DNA of 57,346 bases, taken from the NCBI RefSeq assembly GCF_001262635.1, contig NZ_JXYH01000024.1, positions 1 to 57,346 of the forward strand, in the 5' to 3' direction. The notes beneath the pieces are model-generated. The model did no database searches. It was not told the DNA's origin and was given only the letters and a program-made list of their open reading frames with translations. Source of the stretch: Aestuariivita boseongensis. Its GTDB lineage: Bacteria > Pseudomonadota > Alphaproteobacteria > Rhodobacterales > Rhodobacteraceae. Shown here piece after piece: positions 1-9,000 of this stretch. A program made the position numbers and the translations under genes. The number at the start of each line of letters is the position of its first letter. The stretch's first letter is position 1.

Positions 1-1
1 G

Positions 2-484
2 TTGCGCATGGGCGAAATCTTTGGCGTCATCCTGCGCCAGAGCCGTCGGCAATTGCCGTCGATCTGCGCAATCATCGTTGTGGTCTTCCTGTTCTGGTTC
101 TTCGTGGGTCACATGATCTTTGCGCTGTTCCTGGGGCTGACCACGATGACGAATATCCACAGCTCGTTCGAGGTGTTTCTGACGGTCAACGGCCTAAGCA
201 TGCTGGCATTCGGCACGCTGGTGGGCGCACTGTTTGCGCTGCTGCTGTACATGATCACGGTGCTGTCCCTGCCGCTTTTGCTGGACCGCGAGGTGGATTT
301 CGTCACCGCGATGATCACGAGTTTCAAATACGTGCAGAACAATCCCGGTCCCATGCTGGGCTGGGCCGTCTTCATCGCGGTGATCACCTTCCTTGCGCTG
401 ATCCCGTGGTTTCTGGGGCTGTTGATCGTACTGCCGCTTCTGGGGCACGCGACCTGGCATCTGTACCGGCTGGCCACCGCCTAG
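2..484 (+). CDS. DUF2189-type integral membrane protein, 5' end cut by window
   Basis: This is the C-terminal part of a multi-spanning inner-membrane protein. The reading frame is open at the window edge, so the true start lies upstream. I see four hydrophobic segments, at about residues 20-50, 62-90, 118-136 and 137-152 of the visible part. The stretch LLDREVDFVTAM and the ending VLPLLGHATWHLYR are the pattern I associate with the DUF2189 family. No biochemical role is known. The stop codon overlaps the stop of the convergent gene at a shared CTAG, so there is no room for a terminator. Family assignment comes from remembered motifs. Confidence 0.75.
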   Translation: MRMGEIFGVILRQSRRQLPSICAIIVVVFLFWFFVGHMIFALFLGLTTMTNIHSSFEVFLTVNGLSMLAFGTLVGALFALLLYMITVLSLPLLLDREVDFVTAMITSFKYVQNNPGPMLGWAVFIAVITFLALIPWFLGLLIVLPLLGHATWHLYRLATA

Positions 485-696
485 GCGGGTTCGCGGCCCT
501 CGGCCACCAGCCGCGCGCGGATGGCCTCCACATCCGGGTGGGCGGCCTCCAGCGCGAAGACATAGGCATGAGTCAGATAGAAACAGGCCGCATCCAGCGT
601 CGCTGCCTGATCCGCCGCGCGCTGATACAGGCGGATCAGGGCAGGGGCGTCACAGGCCTCATGCGCGGCCAGAAGCTGCGCATCAAGATCCGTCAT
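481..696 (-). CDS. Small hypothetical protein, partner of Rieske oxygenase
   Basis: A 71-residue, alanine-rich, probably all-helical protein with no membrane segment or signal peptide. The start is the ATG that overlaps the oxygenase stop by four bases (ATGA), so the two are almost certainly co-translated. An upstream in-frame ATG exists but lies inside the oxygenase gene. The helical pattern (LIRLYQRAADQA, YVFALEAAHPDVEAI) could form one or two TPR-like hairpins. I do not recognise the family. The tight coupling suggests an accessory role for the oxygenase, but that is inference. Confidence 0.7.
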   Translation of the reverse strand: MTDLDAQLLAAHEACDAPALIRLYQRAADQAATLDAACFYLTHAYVFALEAAHPDVEAIRARLVAEGREPA

Positions 697-1853
697 TCCG
701 CCGCGCGCGGCAGATCGCGATAGGCTTCGATCTGGCCCGCGACCCAATCGTGGAATAGATGCGTCGGCCCATCCATCGCCGGGGAAAACCGCCCGCCGTC
801 AAAGCCATCGGCGTGACGCCCGCGCTGCATGCCTTCGACGACAAAGACGTCCTCGACAAAGACACCTTTCCAAAGCTGCGCGTTCTTGGCGCGCAATGCC
901 TCATCCGTATCGGGCGTTGCGTAATAGATGTGGACATGCTCCACCGTGCGGTCCAACCCCTCGGGCACCAGGATGATCGCATAGGCATGATCGCGGTGGA
1001 CCCCGAACAGCACATTCGGAAAGGCCGCGATGTATTCCGCGGCCGTATCCCATTTGTCGGAAAGCCCGTCAAAATCGGGAAAGACCGCGCCGTCTTCGCC
1101 CTGCAACTGGCGATAGACCAGCGTGCCCTGACCGGAAAACCGGCCCGGTTCTTCGATGTGATAATGATCTTCCAGCCGGGAATAGCTGTTCAGGCCGGGA
1201 TGCACCCAGGGCAGGTGATAGCTTTCGCAGTAGTTCTCGACCGCCAGCTTCCAGTTGCAATTGACCTCAAGCTGAAACGCACTTTCCGCGCCGCCGTGAT
1301 AAAGCGGTTTGTCAAACTCCGCCCAGCGGGCGATCACATTGGCCATCGCCTCTTCAAACGGTGCGGCGGTGCCTGACAGGTTGATGAACACCACATCGCG
1401 CCAGATATGGCTGCGCACTTCGACAAGGCCCAGCGTGCTGCGGTCGATCCCTTCATGGGTGTTGTATCCAGGACCGCCCACATGCGGGGTGCTGACCAGC
1501 CGCCCGTCGCTGGAATAGCACCAGCTGTGATAGGGGCAGCGGATGGCCCCTTCGATCTTTCCGGGTTTTTCAACAAGGATCATCCCGCGATGGCGGCAGA
1601 TGTTCAGAAAGACGCGCACCTGGCCCGCACGATCCCGGATCAGCAGGAGGGGTTGGCCCAGAAACTCCATCGGGATGGCATCGCCCGGTTCCGGCACGGC
1701 GGCCGCCACAGACAGCCCGGCCCAGTTAGCCCCCAGAACCGCGTGTTTTTCTTCTTCGAACACGGCGGGGTCGATGTAATGGGCGTTGGACAGGCCATTG
1801 GCATCGGCGATGGGTCGGCGAACCTTCTGAAGATCGGTAAATGTGGCAGACAT
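693..1853 (-). CDS. Rieske-type ring-hydroxylating/demethylating oxygenase, alpha subunit
   Basis: Cytoplasmic oxygenase component with an N-terminal Rieske [2Fe-2S] domain: C86-x-H88 and C106-x-x-H109 in CRHRGM and CPYHSWCYSSDG. The catalytic domain has the mononuclear iron motif around ENYCESYHLPWVHPG, with H213 and H218 as likely ligands. At 386 residues it is full length. The sequence resembles oxygenases acting on quaternary amines or small aromatics (GbcA or choline-monooxygenase type), but the substrate cannot be read from sequence. No ferredoxin reductase gene is adjacent. A strong Shine-Dalgarno (AAGGAGGTGG) precedes the ATG. An XRE regulator lies directly upstream on the same strand. 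Confidence 0.88.
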   Translation of the reverse strand: MSATFTDLQKVRRPIADANGLSNAHYIDPAVFEEEKHAVLGANWAGLSVAAAVPEPGDAIPMEFLGQPLLLIRDRAGQVRVFLNICRHRGMILVEKPGKIEGAIRCPYHSWCYSSDGRLVSTPHVGGPGYNTHEGIDRSTLGLVEVRSHIWRDVVFINLSGTAAPFEEAMANVIARWAEFDKPLYHGGAESAFQLEVNCNWKLAVENYCESYHLPWVHPGLNSYSRLEDHYHIEEPGRFSGQGTLVYRQLQGEDGAVFPDFDGLSDKWDTAAEYIAAFPNVLFGVHRDHAYAIILVPEGLDRTVEHVHIYYATPDTDEALRAKNAQLWKGVFVEDVFVVEGMQRGRHADGFDGGRFSPAMDGPTHLFHDWVAGQIEAYRDLPRAAE

Positions 1854-1948
1854 CGCACCACCTCCTTGATGTGACTGCTCACGATCCTAACGCGCGCGGC
1901 ATCAGCCATCGCGCATGTTGGCGACGTCACTTTGTCAGGGGCGACATG

Positions 1949-2746
1949 TCAGCGAAACGGGCGGTTCGGCTCTAGAAGGCGTGCATGAAAGGGGGGCAGT
2001 TGGTCTTCAGTGATGAAGCCCATGTTGCGCGCCATGTGCAGAACTTCCGTGAACGGACAATCCAGATATTCGTAAACCATGCGGACAGCCCGCGTCGTGC
2101 TGAGCGTTTCGGCCACGGTGCGCGTCACATAACCCACCCAGAAATTGTTGTCGAAGGACGCAACGCGGCTGAGGAAATTGAACGAACATGTCATCGTTCC
2201 GCGCCGCGACATCAACGATGTGACACCGTTTTCTTCGCGCAGAACAATCCCACGATACTCGCGTGCCCGACTGTCCAGGGGAAAGCCTTGCGCCCGCATT
2301 GCGGCGACGGGTTCATAGCCCCGCACAAAACACGTGTCGCCGTCGCGGAACACATAGACCAGGCCCATGGCGAATTTGTCCTGATCTACGAAGGAACGTC
2401 GGGAAAAGCGGTAGAAGCCGGTTGGAAAGAACTCTTCCGTCACCTCGTGCACACCTTTGCCCACGAAGTTCTTCAGAAAATCCCCGGTCAGCGGGTCAGA
2501 TCCGGACGAGAGCGAGTCTACTGGATCCAGAAGAATACGCGCATCGACGCCAAAGAAGGTACAAATCCGGTCAAGAACGTCCGGTCTGGGAAAGCTTTCG
2601 CCGGCCAGATAGCGGTTGAACTGGGTGCGATTAATGCCCAACTGGCGCGACAGCTCGGAAATGGACGGATAGTCCCGCGCCATCACGCGCAAGTTAGCGC
2701 CAAACATGTTCCTGAGTTCGGACGGAGATCGCGTTGTTTTGGGCAT
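1949..2746 (-). CDS. XRE-family transcriptional regulator
   Basis: A 265-residue regulator from the chosen ATG, which opens MPKTTRSPSELRNMFG. The frame extends further upstream, but that part reads like non-coding sequence. Residues about 10-70 form a Cro/CI-type helix-turn-helix (SELSRQLGINRTQFNRYLAG). The rest is a roughly 190-residue domain with no motif I recognise, possibly a ligand sensor. It lies 95 bp upstream of the Rieske oxygenase on the same strand and is divergent from the next gene, so it may control either. Which target it binds is not visible. Confidence 0.82.
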   Translation of the reverse strand: MPKTTRSPSELRNMFGANLRVMARDYPSISELSRQLGINRTQFNRYLAGESFPRPDVLDRICTFFGVDARILLDPVDSLSSGSDPLTGDFLKNFVGKGVHEVTEEFFPTGFYRFSRRSFVDQDKFAMGLVYVFRDGDTCFVRGYEPVAAMRAQGFPLDSRAREYRGIVLREENGVTSLMSRRGTMTCSFNFLSRVASFDNNFWVGYVTRTVAETLSTTRAVRMVYEYLDCPFTEVLHMARNMGFITEDQLPPFHARLLEPNRPFR

Positions 2747-2987
2747 AGCAGGCCACAGTCTTATCAGTTCGGTTCCACTGTTGCGCCGAATCCTCGTCAA
2801 AAAAGTGTCATTTGCATAATTATTCGCAATGTGACGCCAAATAGAGACAAGGGTGACGCTGAACAGTTGCTCCAACCTACTGTTATAGACACAAATTGCA
2901 AGTTGCAGACGCAGCATTTCCGCCTGCGCCTGACGCTGTTTTGAAGCAATACTTAAGGGTAGGAATAAGAAACGGGTCGGAAAAGAA

Positions 2988-3359
2988 ATGTTGGGTGTTG
3001 TCCTTTGGAGTGATCCTCGGGAAGGGAAGGCGGTAATCTGGTGTGAAGACCACGGAGAACTGGCCTTTTACCGCAGGGTGGACGAGGGGCATTCAACCAG
3101 CCCGGAATTCGCCCCCGGCGATCTTGTGCAGTTTGATGTGGAGACCGTGCGTCACCTGCGATTTGCCCTGAATCCCCAAGTGGTTAAGGGCGGTCTTTAT
3201 CGCGATCTTCCCGAGGTGTTGGACGCGCGGAAACAGAATATTTTACTCAAGGTCGAAGACGCTCTGCCGGAAAAGCGCGTGGCCGAGGTCATCCCGCTCT
3301 TTCAGGATGCCCCGGTCGCCCAAAGAAAAGAGCGTGAACTGTCCGTCAAAACCGGCTGA
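2988..3359 (+). CDS. Hypothetical protein with cold-shock-like N-terminal half
   Basis: A 123-residue soluble protein. The first 50 residues (GVVLWSDPREGKAVIW, then ELAFYR and GDLVQFDV) follow the strand order of a cold-shock domain (G-x-V-x-W, internal sheet, closing G-x-x-V-x-F-x-V). The aromatic RNP motifs are poorly kept, so nucleic-acid binding is uncertain. The C-terminal half is charged and helical. It begins 241 bp from the divergent XRE gene and converges on ilvH with 7 bp between stops. I do not know a named family. Start is the first ATG, preceded by a GGAAAAGAA-type ribosome binding site. Confidence 0.7.
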   Translation: MLGVVLWSDPREGKAVIWCEDHGELAFYRRVDEGHSTSPEFAPGDLVQFDVETVRHLRFALNPQVVKGGLYRDLPEVLDARKQNILLKVEDALPEKRVAEVIPLFQDAPVAQRKERELSVKTG

Positions 3360-3366
3360 AACGGTG

Positions 3367-3927
3367 TCAGTCGCCGCGCAGTAATGCGGCGACGCCCGTG
3401 CGTGCCATTTCCTGCAAACCAAGCGGGCGCATCAGATCGGCGAAGGCGTCGATCTTTTCGGGTGCGCCGGTGATTTCGAAAATGAAGCTCTCCAGCGTTG
3501 AATCCACCACATTCGCGCGGAAAATATCGGCAAGGCGCAATGCCTCGACCCGCTTTTCACCGGTGCCCACCACTTTGAACATGGCCAGCTCCCGTTCCAC
3601 GCTGCGGCCTTCCACGGTCAGGTCATGCACCTCGTGCACTGACACGATCCGACCCAGTTGCGCTGTGATCTGGTTAATCACCTGCGGAGTGCCCGTGGTC
3701 ACGATGGTGATGCGCGACAGATGGCCCGTGTGGTCCACCTCGGCCACGGTCAGGCTTTCGATGTTATAGCCACGCCCGGAAAACAGACCGATGACACGGG
3801 CCAGAACGCCCGGTTCGTTTTCCACCAGAACCGCAAGCGTGTGACGCTCTTCCACATCCGAGAACGTGGGGCGCAGGTTATATGCGGAATGGCTGGTGGC
3901 GCCTTTCTTGATTTTCAGGGCGGACAT
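3367..3927 (-). CDS. ilvH: Acetolactate synthase small (regulatory) subunit
   Basis: Regulatory subunit of acetohydroxyacid synthase, which carries valine, leucine and isoleucine feedback inhibition for the first common branched-chain step. The 186-residue length fits ilvH/ilvN. The N-terminal ACT domain is clear (HTLAVLVENEPGVLARVIGLFSGRGYNIESLTV), followed by the usual C-terminal domain ending in the arginine-rich GLQEMARTGVAALLRGD. The start is the internal ATG (MSALKIKKG). It is second in an operon behind ilvB/ilvI, with a 94 bp intercistronic gap that holds two perfect hairpins. Confidence 0.96.
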   Translation of the reverse strand: MSALKIKKGATSHSAYNLRPTFSDVEERHTLAVLVENEPGVLARVIGLFSGRGYNIESLTVAEVDHTGHLSRITIVTTGTPQVINQITAQLGRIVSVHEVHDLTVEGRSVERELAMFKVVGTGEKRVEALRLADIFRANVVDSTLESFIFEITGAPEKIDAFADLMRPLGLQEMARTGVAALLRGD

Positions 3928-3946
3928 GTCTTTTCCTTTCGCGGGG

Positions 3947-4020
3947 TCCCGATCCTTGGAAGGATCGGGAAAGAGAGTGGGTGCAGCCGGGCGCTGGCAA
4001 GAGTTTTGCAAAACTCTTGC
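3947..4020. repeat. Pair of perfect 24-nt hairpins between ilvB/ilvI and ilvH
   Basis: Two separate perfect inverted repeats fill the gap between the two acetolactate synthase genes. The first (3947-3970) has 11 bp arms, TCCCGATCCTT and its complement, around GG. The second (3997-4020) is a continuous 24-nt palindrome centred on TTTTGCAAAA and starts two bases after the ilvB/ilvI stop. Neither has a U-tract on the coding strand. They may stabilise mRNA ends or adjust the ratio of the two subunits. Similar clusters recur elsewhere in the window. Confidence 0.85.
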
Positions 4021-4021
4021 G

Positions 4022-5776
4022 TTACACCAGGACACTGCCTTTCGCGTCAATCACGCCTTGGGTTTCCGCTTCGCCAAGAAGCATTTCGTTATGCGCCTTG
4101 CCCGAAGGGATCATGGGGAAGCAGTTTTCGTGTTTTTCGACAAGGCAGTCGAAAAGGACCGGTCCGTCATGGTTCAGCATCTCCATGATCGCGTCATCCA
4201 GATCATCGGGATCCTTGCACAAAATGCCCTTGGCCCCAAAGGCGTCGGCCAGTTTGATGAAGTCGGGCAGGGCATCCGACCAGCTGTGGGAATAGCGCTC
4301 CCCATGCAGAAGCTCTTGCCACTGGCGCACCATGCCCAGGCGTTCGTTGTTCAGGATGAACTGCTTCACCGGCAGGCGATACTGCACGGCCGTGCCCATT
4401 TCCTGCATGTTCATCAACCACGAGGCCTCACCCGCCACGTTGATGACCAGGGCATCCGGATGCGCCATCTGCACACCGATCGAGGCCGGGAACCCATAAC
4501 CCATCGTGCCCAGACCGCCCGATGTCATCCATTGGTTGGGTTCTTCAAAGCCCAGATATTGCGCGGCCCACATCTGGTGCTGGCCCACTTCGGTGCAGAT
4601 GTAGCGGTCCTTGCGGTGCTTGGTCAGCTCTTCCAGGCGTGCCAGCGCATATTGCGGTTTGATCGTCTTGCCCTGCTGGGTGAAGGCCAGACAGTCGATC
4701 TTGCGCCAGTCGTTGATCTGGCTCCACCATTTCGACAGCCCTTCGGCATTGGTTTTGCGGCCGCGCGATTTCCAAACCTTCAGCACATCTTCCAGCACAT
4801 GGGCCACATCGCCGATGATCGGGATATCGACGCGGATCACCTTGTTGATCGACGAGGGGTCAATATCGATATGCGCCTTTTTCGATTTTGGGCTGAACGC
4901 GTCGATGCGGCCGGTGATCCGGTCGTCGAACCGCGCGCCGATATTGATCATCAGGTCGCAGTCATGCATCGCCATATTGGCCTCGTAAAGGCCATGCATG
5001 CCCAGCATCCCGACCCAGTTCTTGCCCGACGCGGGGTACGCACCAAGCCCCATCAGGGTCGAGGTGATGGGAAAGCCCGTGGCATCCACCAGTTCGCGCA
5101 GCAGCTGGCTCGCTGCCGGGCCGGAATTGATCACACCGCCGCCGGTATAGAAAATCGGGCGCTTGGCTTTTTCGATCGCGGCCACAAGTTCGGTGATCTC
5201 TTCCATGTCACCTTTGACTGCAGGCTGGTAATGCGACGCCGACGGTTTCGGACCCTGATAGGTGCCGGACGCAAACTGCACATCCTTGGGAATATCCACC
5301 AGGACCGGGCCGGGGCGGCCCGATGTGGCGACGTGGAAGGCTTCGTGAATTGTCTTGGCCAGTGCGTCGGTTTCCTTGACCAGCCAGTTATGCTTGGTGC
5401 AGGGGCGGGTGATGCCCACGGTGTCGGCTTCCTGAAAGGCGTCCGAGCCGATCATGAACGTGGGAACCTGACCGGTCAGAACGATGATCGGAATGGAATC
5501 CATCAACGCGTCGGTCAGGCCCGTAACCGCATTCGTGGCACCGGGGCCGGAGGTCACCAGAACCACTCCGGGTTTTCCGGTGGAGCGGGCATAGCCCTCG
5601 GCGGCATGTACCGCGCCCTGTTCGTGGCGCACCAGGATGTGGCGAATGTCGTTTTGCTGGAAAATCTCGTCATAGATCGGCAGGACGGCACCACCGGGAT
5701 ATCCAAATACCGTGTCCACACCCTGATCCTTGAGGGCTTGAACCACCATTTTCGCTCCGGTCATGTCCTTGGTCAT
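4022..5776 (-). CDS. ilvI: Acetolactate synthase large (catalytic) subunit
   Basis: ThDP- and FAD-dependent enzyme condensing two pyruvates to acetolactate, or pyruvate and 2-oxobutyrate to acetohydroxybutyrate. The length of 584 residues is typical. Visible features are the ThDP glutamate region ([17 protein letters not shown]), the central FAD-binding domain ([30 protein letters not shown]) and the C-terminal ThDP/Mg motif beginning [11 protein letters not shown] (usually GDGSF/GDASF; here GEAS) and running to NN. The start chosen ([11 protein letters not shown]) lies after the attenuator; the frame continues upstream only through leader sequence. Transcription is controlled by the leader described below. 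The symbol could equally be ilvB. Confidence 0.96.
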   Translation of the reverse strand: MTKDMTGAKMVVQALKDQGVDTVFGYPGGAVLPIYDEIFQQNDIRHILVRHEQGAVHAAEGYARSTGKPGVVLVTSGPGATNAVTGLTDALMDSIPIIVLTGQVPTFMIGSDAFQEADTVGITRPCTKHNWLVKETDALAKTIHEAFHVATSGRPGPVLVDIPKDVQFASGTYQGPKPSASHYQPAVKGDMEEITELVAAIEKAKRPIFYTGGGVINSGPAASQLLRELVDATGFPITSTLMGLGAYPASGKNWVGMLGMHGLYEANMAMHDCDLMINIGARFDDRITGRIDAFSPKSKKAHIDIDPSSINKVIRVDIPIIGDVAHVLEDVLKVWKSRGRKTNAEGLSKWWSQINDWRKIDCLAFTQQGKTIKPQYALARLEELTKHRKDRYICTEVGQHQMWAAQYLGFEEPNQWMTSGGLGTMGYGFPASIGVQMAHPDALVINVAGEASWLMNMQEMGTAVQYRLPVKQFILNNERLGMVRQWQELLHGERYSHSWSDALPDFIKLADAFGAKGILCKDPDDLDDAIMEMLNHDGPVLFDCLVEKHENCFPMIPSGKAHNEMLLGEAETQGVIDAKGSVLV

Positions 5777-5811
5777 CTCATGTGCTCCGATCGAGATCTT
5801 CCTTGTCGCAT

Positions 5812-5840
5812 AAAAAAGCCCCGGATTTTTGGTCCGAGGC
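5812..5840 (-). terminator. Attenuator terminator of the ilv operon
   Basis: Read on the minus strand, the stem GCCTCGGA pairs with TCCGGGGC (one G-T wobble) around a CCAAAAA loop and runs straight into six T residues. This is a classic intrinsic terminator placed 36 nt upstream of the acetolactate synthase start codon and downstream of a leader peptide. It should stop transcription when branched-chain amino acids are plentiful. Confidence 0.9.
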
Positions 5841-5881
5841 GCATGGGTCTGATTATGGTTAACCGTTACCGGCCCATGCGC
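5839..5881 (-). promoter_or_regulatory. Competing leader hairpin (antiterminator candidate)
   Basis: On the minus strand GCGCATGGG (5881-5873) pairs perfectly over 9 bp with CCCATGCGC (5847-5839). The upstream arm lies in the last codons of the leader peptide. The downstream arm shares two bases with the 5' arm of the terminator, so full formation of both is hindered. This fits the 2:3 structure formed when a ribosome stalls on the Leu-Val-Val-Ile-Val codons. The assignment as antiterminator is inference from position. Confidence 0.7.
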
Positions 5882-5913
5882 GTGTGTCCTACAATGACGA
5901 CTAGACGGGTCAC
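5866..5913 (-). CDS. ilv leader peptide, 15 residues
   Basis: A short ORF starting at GTG reads [15 protein letters not shown] and ends at TAA. Five consecutive codons for regulating amino acids (Leu-Val-Val-Ile-Val) sit at positions 4-8. A Shine-Dalgarno AAGGAG lies 8 nt before the GTG, and a good promoter lies about 30 bp further upstream. The terminator hairpin follows the stop codon by 25 nt. The arrangement matches translational sensing of branched-chain aminoacyl-tRNAs as in enterobacterial ilv leaders. It is short enough to be missed by gene callers. Confidence 0.88.
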   Translation of the reverse strand: MTRLVVIVGHTRMGR

Positions 5914-5939
5914 TCAACTCGCTCCTTCATACGCGGCGG

Positions 5940-5968
5940 ACATTATGGTCGTGTGCAGGGGGCGTCAA
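5940..5968 (-). promoter_or_regulatory. Sigma-70-type promoter of the ilv leader
   Basis: On the minus strand, TTGACG (5968-5963) and TAATGT (5945-5940) are separated by exactly 17 bp. Transcription would start about 20 nt before the leader GTG. This is the best match to a housekeeping promoter that I found in the window. Confidence 0.78.
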
Positions 5969-6129
5969 CCGGCAAAATTGCAAAAAGATGTCGTGACGGC
6001 AAAGAAATCTTTCCGAATATTGCTCAGACCCTCGATGCGTTAAAATATGCCAAACGAAATGTGGGGGCGGCCGGATAAACATGTCTGACGACCGCGGGCC
6101 GGTGCGTGGGATTTCCTGCCGTCGGAGGT

Positions 6130-8256
6130 TCAGGCCGCACGTTCTCTCCCGGGGCTCCCGGGCGCAAGGGGCTGAAGGCGGAAATCACGGATCAGATGGG
6201 TCATCCGTTTGGACATGCGCGCCGTCTCCTGCGAGGTTTGGCCCGAGGCATCGACAACCTCGATATTGCGGCTGGCCAGATCATTCAGTCGCATCACCTC
6301 GTTGGCAATGTCCTGCAGGTCTGTCGCCTGGGTGGCAGAGCCTTCCGCGACGCGGCCCAAAACCTCGTCTATCTCGGTGATCTGCGCAAAGATATCTTCC
6401 AGCGAGTCGCCGGCCTGGCCCACCAGCCCGACGCCTTCTTCAACGGTTTTGCCGCTGTCTTCGATAAGGCTGCGTATTTCCTGCGTCGCGGTGCTGGACC
6501 GTTTGGCCAGTTCGCGCACCTCCGATGCCACGACGGCAAAGCCCCGGCCGCTTTCGCCGGCGCGCGCGGCTTCGACACCCGCGTTCAACGCCAGAAGATT
6601 GGTCTGGAACGTGATGTCTTCGATCATCGAAATGATGCGGCCGATTTCCTTGGAGGAATTCGCGATCCTGTCCATCGCATCGACCGCCGATTTGACAACG
6701 GCTCCTGATCTGTCGGCCGTGCTCTTGGCCGAACTGGCGCGCTCGGATGCGTTTCGGACATGCGACGCGAACTCCGCGACCTCGCTTGACAGCTTGGACA
6801 CCCGATCGTTCGTCGACGCGATGGTATCCACCTGCTCGGTTGTGCGATGACCCAGATCAGAAGAGGACTGCATTAGCGTTTGTGCACTTTGGTCCAGCTC
6901 CTCCGCGGTTTGTACGATTGCCAGCATCACGTCGCGCAGTCTTTGATTGGCCGCGTTGAAGTCAGTTCGGATCTTGTCATATTCGGGATCCAGCGGCGTA
7001 TCGAACTGACAGGACAAATCCGCCATGGCCAGTGCACCAAGCCCTTCGGTGACCAGGTCCACGACTTTTTGAGCTTTGCCCAGAATCGCGGCTTCATCAT
7101 CGGCCTTTTGCTCCTCCGCGGCTTTCCGCATCGCCAGGGTTTCCTGCTTGAAATGATAAAGGGCAGAGGCCATTTGACCCACTTCATCACGATTTTTGAT
7201 GCCGGGGATCCAGACGTTGAACTCCCCCTCTGTGAAACGTTGCATCGCGCGGGTCAGCCGTTTCACCCGGAAAATGACATATTCGAATGTCGCAAGTGCG
7301 ATCAGCAGGACCACACAGGTGATAGAGATGCTCAGCCACAGCTCACGCGTGAGCGTTTTGCGCGCATCGGCCAGCATCACCTCTGCATTGTCGCGCACTG
7401 TCGTGATCATCGACCGCTCCAGCGCGCTCAGCGCATCGATCCAGTCGGTCGCGGCGTCAAACCACTCTTCTGCCGTGACATCGGCCTGGGTGTTGGCGGC
7501 AACGGCCTCATCGACCCCTTCGCGCAAGTTGCTCAGTCGCGCATAGACCGGTTTCAACATCAGCCGGTCCACAACGCTGTCGCCGCCAAGTTCCGCGCTT
7601 GCCAGCTTCAGGGCCTTGTTCTGGGCTGCCTGCAGCGCGATGAAGCGGGCAAAGACATCGCGTGGGAAAACCTCGCGCCCCAACCCGGCGGCCCCGGCGG
7701 CGCGTTCAAGACCGGCGGATTCCTTTGCCTGCGACATTAGCACGGATGCACGTGCATAATGCTCAAGCTCACCGCTGTTGATGGCAGTGATCACCTTCGA
7801 TGTTACGCCCATCACATCCTCGACGATCTTCGTGTAGGACGCCGCAACCTCAGGCGCCGGGATGGTCCTGTTCGTCACCTCAAGCCGAATCGCCCCGATA
7901 TCATTCATCGCGGTCGTCAAGCGACGAAGGTCGCCCGGATGGTGGTCCGTCAGGAAAGGCAGGTTTGCCCGGCTGTTTGACCAGGTCGCGTCGGTCTTGC
8001 TCCGCTGGGTGCGCACGGCGTCCTGGAAATTGCGCCCCTCAGACGCCACGAAGCCGACGGAATACCCCCGTTCTTTCTGCAATTCGTGGATCAGTTCCGC
8101 AGCCAGCAGCAATTCGGTTGCCGCGCGCGTCGATTCCTCTGCACTGTCGATGGTCGCCTGCAGGCGTGCTTTTTCAAGCCAAACGAAGTAGCCCGCGATC
8201 GAGATCAGCGGCGCGATCATCAGGATCATCAAATAGCGTAGTTTCACAGGGCACAC
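6130..8256 (-). CDS. Methyl-accepting chemotaxis protein with NIT sensor domain
   Basis: A 708-residue transmembrane chemoreceptor. Order: TM1 at about residues 8-26, a helical periplasmic domain starting [13 protein letters not shown] that matches the nitrate/nitrite-sensing (NIT) domain type, TM2 at about 305-325 followed by HAMP ([17 protein letters not shown]), and a C-terminal signalling hairpin. The hairpin tip is conserved ([19 protein letters not shown], then [12 protein letters not shown]). No CheR-docking pentapeptide ends the protein. No other che genes lie in the window, so it works with chemotaxis proteins encoded elsewhere. The ligand may be nitrate or nitrite by family, but this is not proven for most NIT domains. 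Confidence 0.92.
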   Translation of the reverse strand: MCPVKLRYLMILMIAPLISIAGYFVWLEKARLQATIDSAEESTRAATELLLAAELIHELQKERGYSVGFVASEGRNFQDAVRTQRSKTDATWSNSRANLPFLTDHHPGDLRRLTTAMNDIGAIRLEVTNRTIPAPEVAASYTKIVEDVMGVTSKVITAINSGELEHYARASVLMSQAKESAGLERAAGAAGLGREVFPRDVFARFIALQAAQNKALKLASAELGGDSVVDRLMLKPVYARLSNLREGVDEAVAANTQADVTAEEWFDAATDWIDALSALERSMITTVRDNAEVMLADARKTLTRELWLSISITCVVLLIALATFEYVIFRVKRLTRAMQRFTEGEFNVWIPGIKNRDEVGQMASALYHFKQETLAMRKAAEEQKADDEAAILGKAQKVVDLVTEGLGALAMADLSCQFDTPLDPEYDKIRTDFNAANQRLRDVMLAIVQTAEELDQSAQTLMQSSSDLGHRTTEQVDTIASTNDRVSKLSSEVAEFASHVRNASERASSAKSTADRSGAVVKSAVDAMDRIANSSKEIGRIISMIEDITFQTNLLALNAGVEAARAGESGRGFAVVASEVRELAKRSSTATQEIRSLIEDSGKTVEEGVGLVGQAGDSLEDIFAQITEIDEVLGRVAEGSATQATDLQDIANEVMRLNDLASRNIEVVDASGQTSQETARMSKRMTHLIRDFRLQPLAPGSPGRERAA

Positions 8257-8358
8257 CCCACGGCAAAATGGATTCTGTGCCCCGTGGGTATGGCCTGGTT
8301 GCTAACATCCCGTTTACGGGCGCCGGCTTATTTCGAATACAACGAATTTTGCCGCGCG

Positions 8359-9000
8359 TCAGAAGGCCGATCCGGTGCCCTGCAGCACGCCATGTTCCAT
8401 TGCATAACGTGTCAGCCCCGCGGTCGAGGAAATGCCCAGCTTGCGCTTGATGTTCTTGCGATGGGTTTCCACCGTGCGGACCGAGATATTCAGACCTTCG
8501 GCGACATCCTTGTTCGATTTGCCCTGCGCCAGTTGCAACAGGATCGTCTGTTCGCGCCCGGTCAGCGCCTCGCGCGCGTCGGTTTTGGGCTTCAGCGATC
8601 CTTCGGCACCGGTGCACAGATACCGCTCGCCGCGCATGACGGTGTCGATGGCCTGCTTGATTTCATCCGTGGGCACATCTTTCAGCACATAGCCCATCGC
8701 GCCATGGCTCAGCGCGCTTGAAATGTATTCGGGGCTGTCATGCATCGACAGAACCAGGATGCGGGTGTCGGGGCGTTTTTCCAGAAGGATCTCGGTGGCC
8801 GACAGCCCGCCCAGCCGCGGCATGTTCAGATCCATCAGAATGACATCGGGGTCCAGCGCATCGACCTGGTCCACCGCGTCCTGACCGTTGCCCAGAGTGC
8901 CCACGACCGCGATGTCGTCGTAAGTCTCAAGAATGGACTGGATGCCTTCGGCCACCATCGGGTGATCGTCAACGATAAGAACTTTGACAGGTGCGCTCAT
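8359..9000 (-). CDS. LuxR/NarL-family response regulator
   Basis: A 213-residue two-component regulator. The receiver domain has the acidic pair D11-D12 (LIVDDHP) and phospho-acceptor D57 (ILMDLNMP). The C-terminal LuxR helix-turn-helix begins LTGREQTILLQLAQGKSNKDVA and continues VRTVETHRKNIKRKL. The start is the ATG that overlaps the upstream kinase stop by four bases; a second in-frame ATG 15 nt earlier lies inside the kinase gene. It is co-translated with the kinase and probably controls the divergent TRAP transporter. Confidence 0.94.
   Translation of the reverse strand: MSAPVKVLIVDDHPMVAEGIQSILETYDDIAVVGTLGNGQDAVDQVDALDPDVILMDLNMPRLGGLSATEILLEKRPDTRILVLSMHDSPEYISSALSHGAMGYVLKDVPTDEIKQAIDTVMRGERYLCTGAEGSLKPKTDAREALTGREQTILLQLAQGKSNKDVAEGLNISVRTVETHRKNIKRKLGISSTAGLTRYAMEHGVLQGTGSAF

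Noticed and set aside
3866-6043. 725-codon open frame on the plus strand
   Set aside because: It lies antisense to ilvI and ilvH and has no coherent domain; it is a codon-bias shadow.
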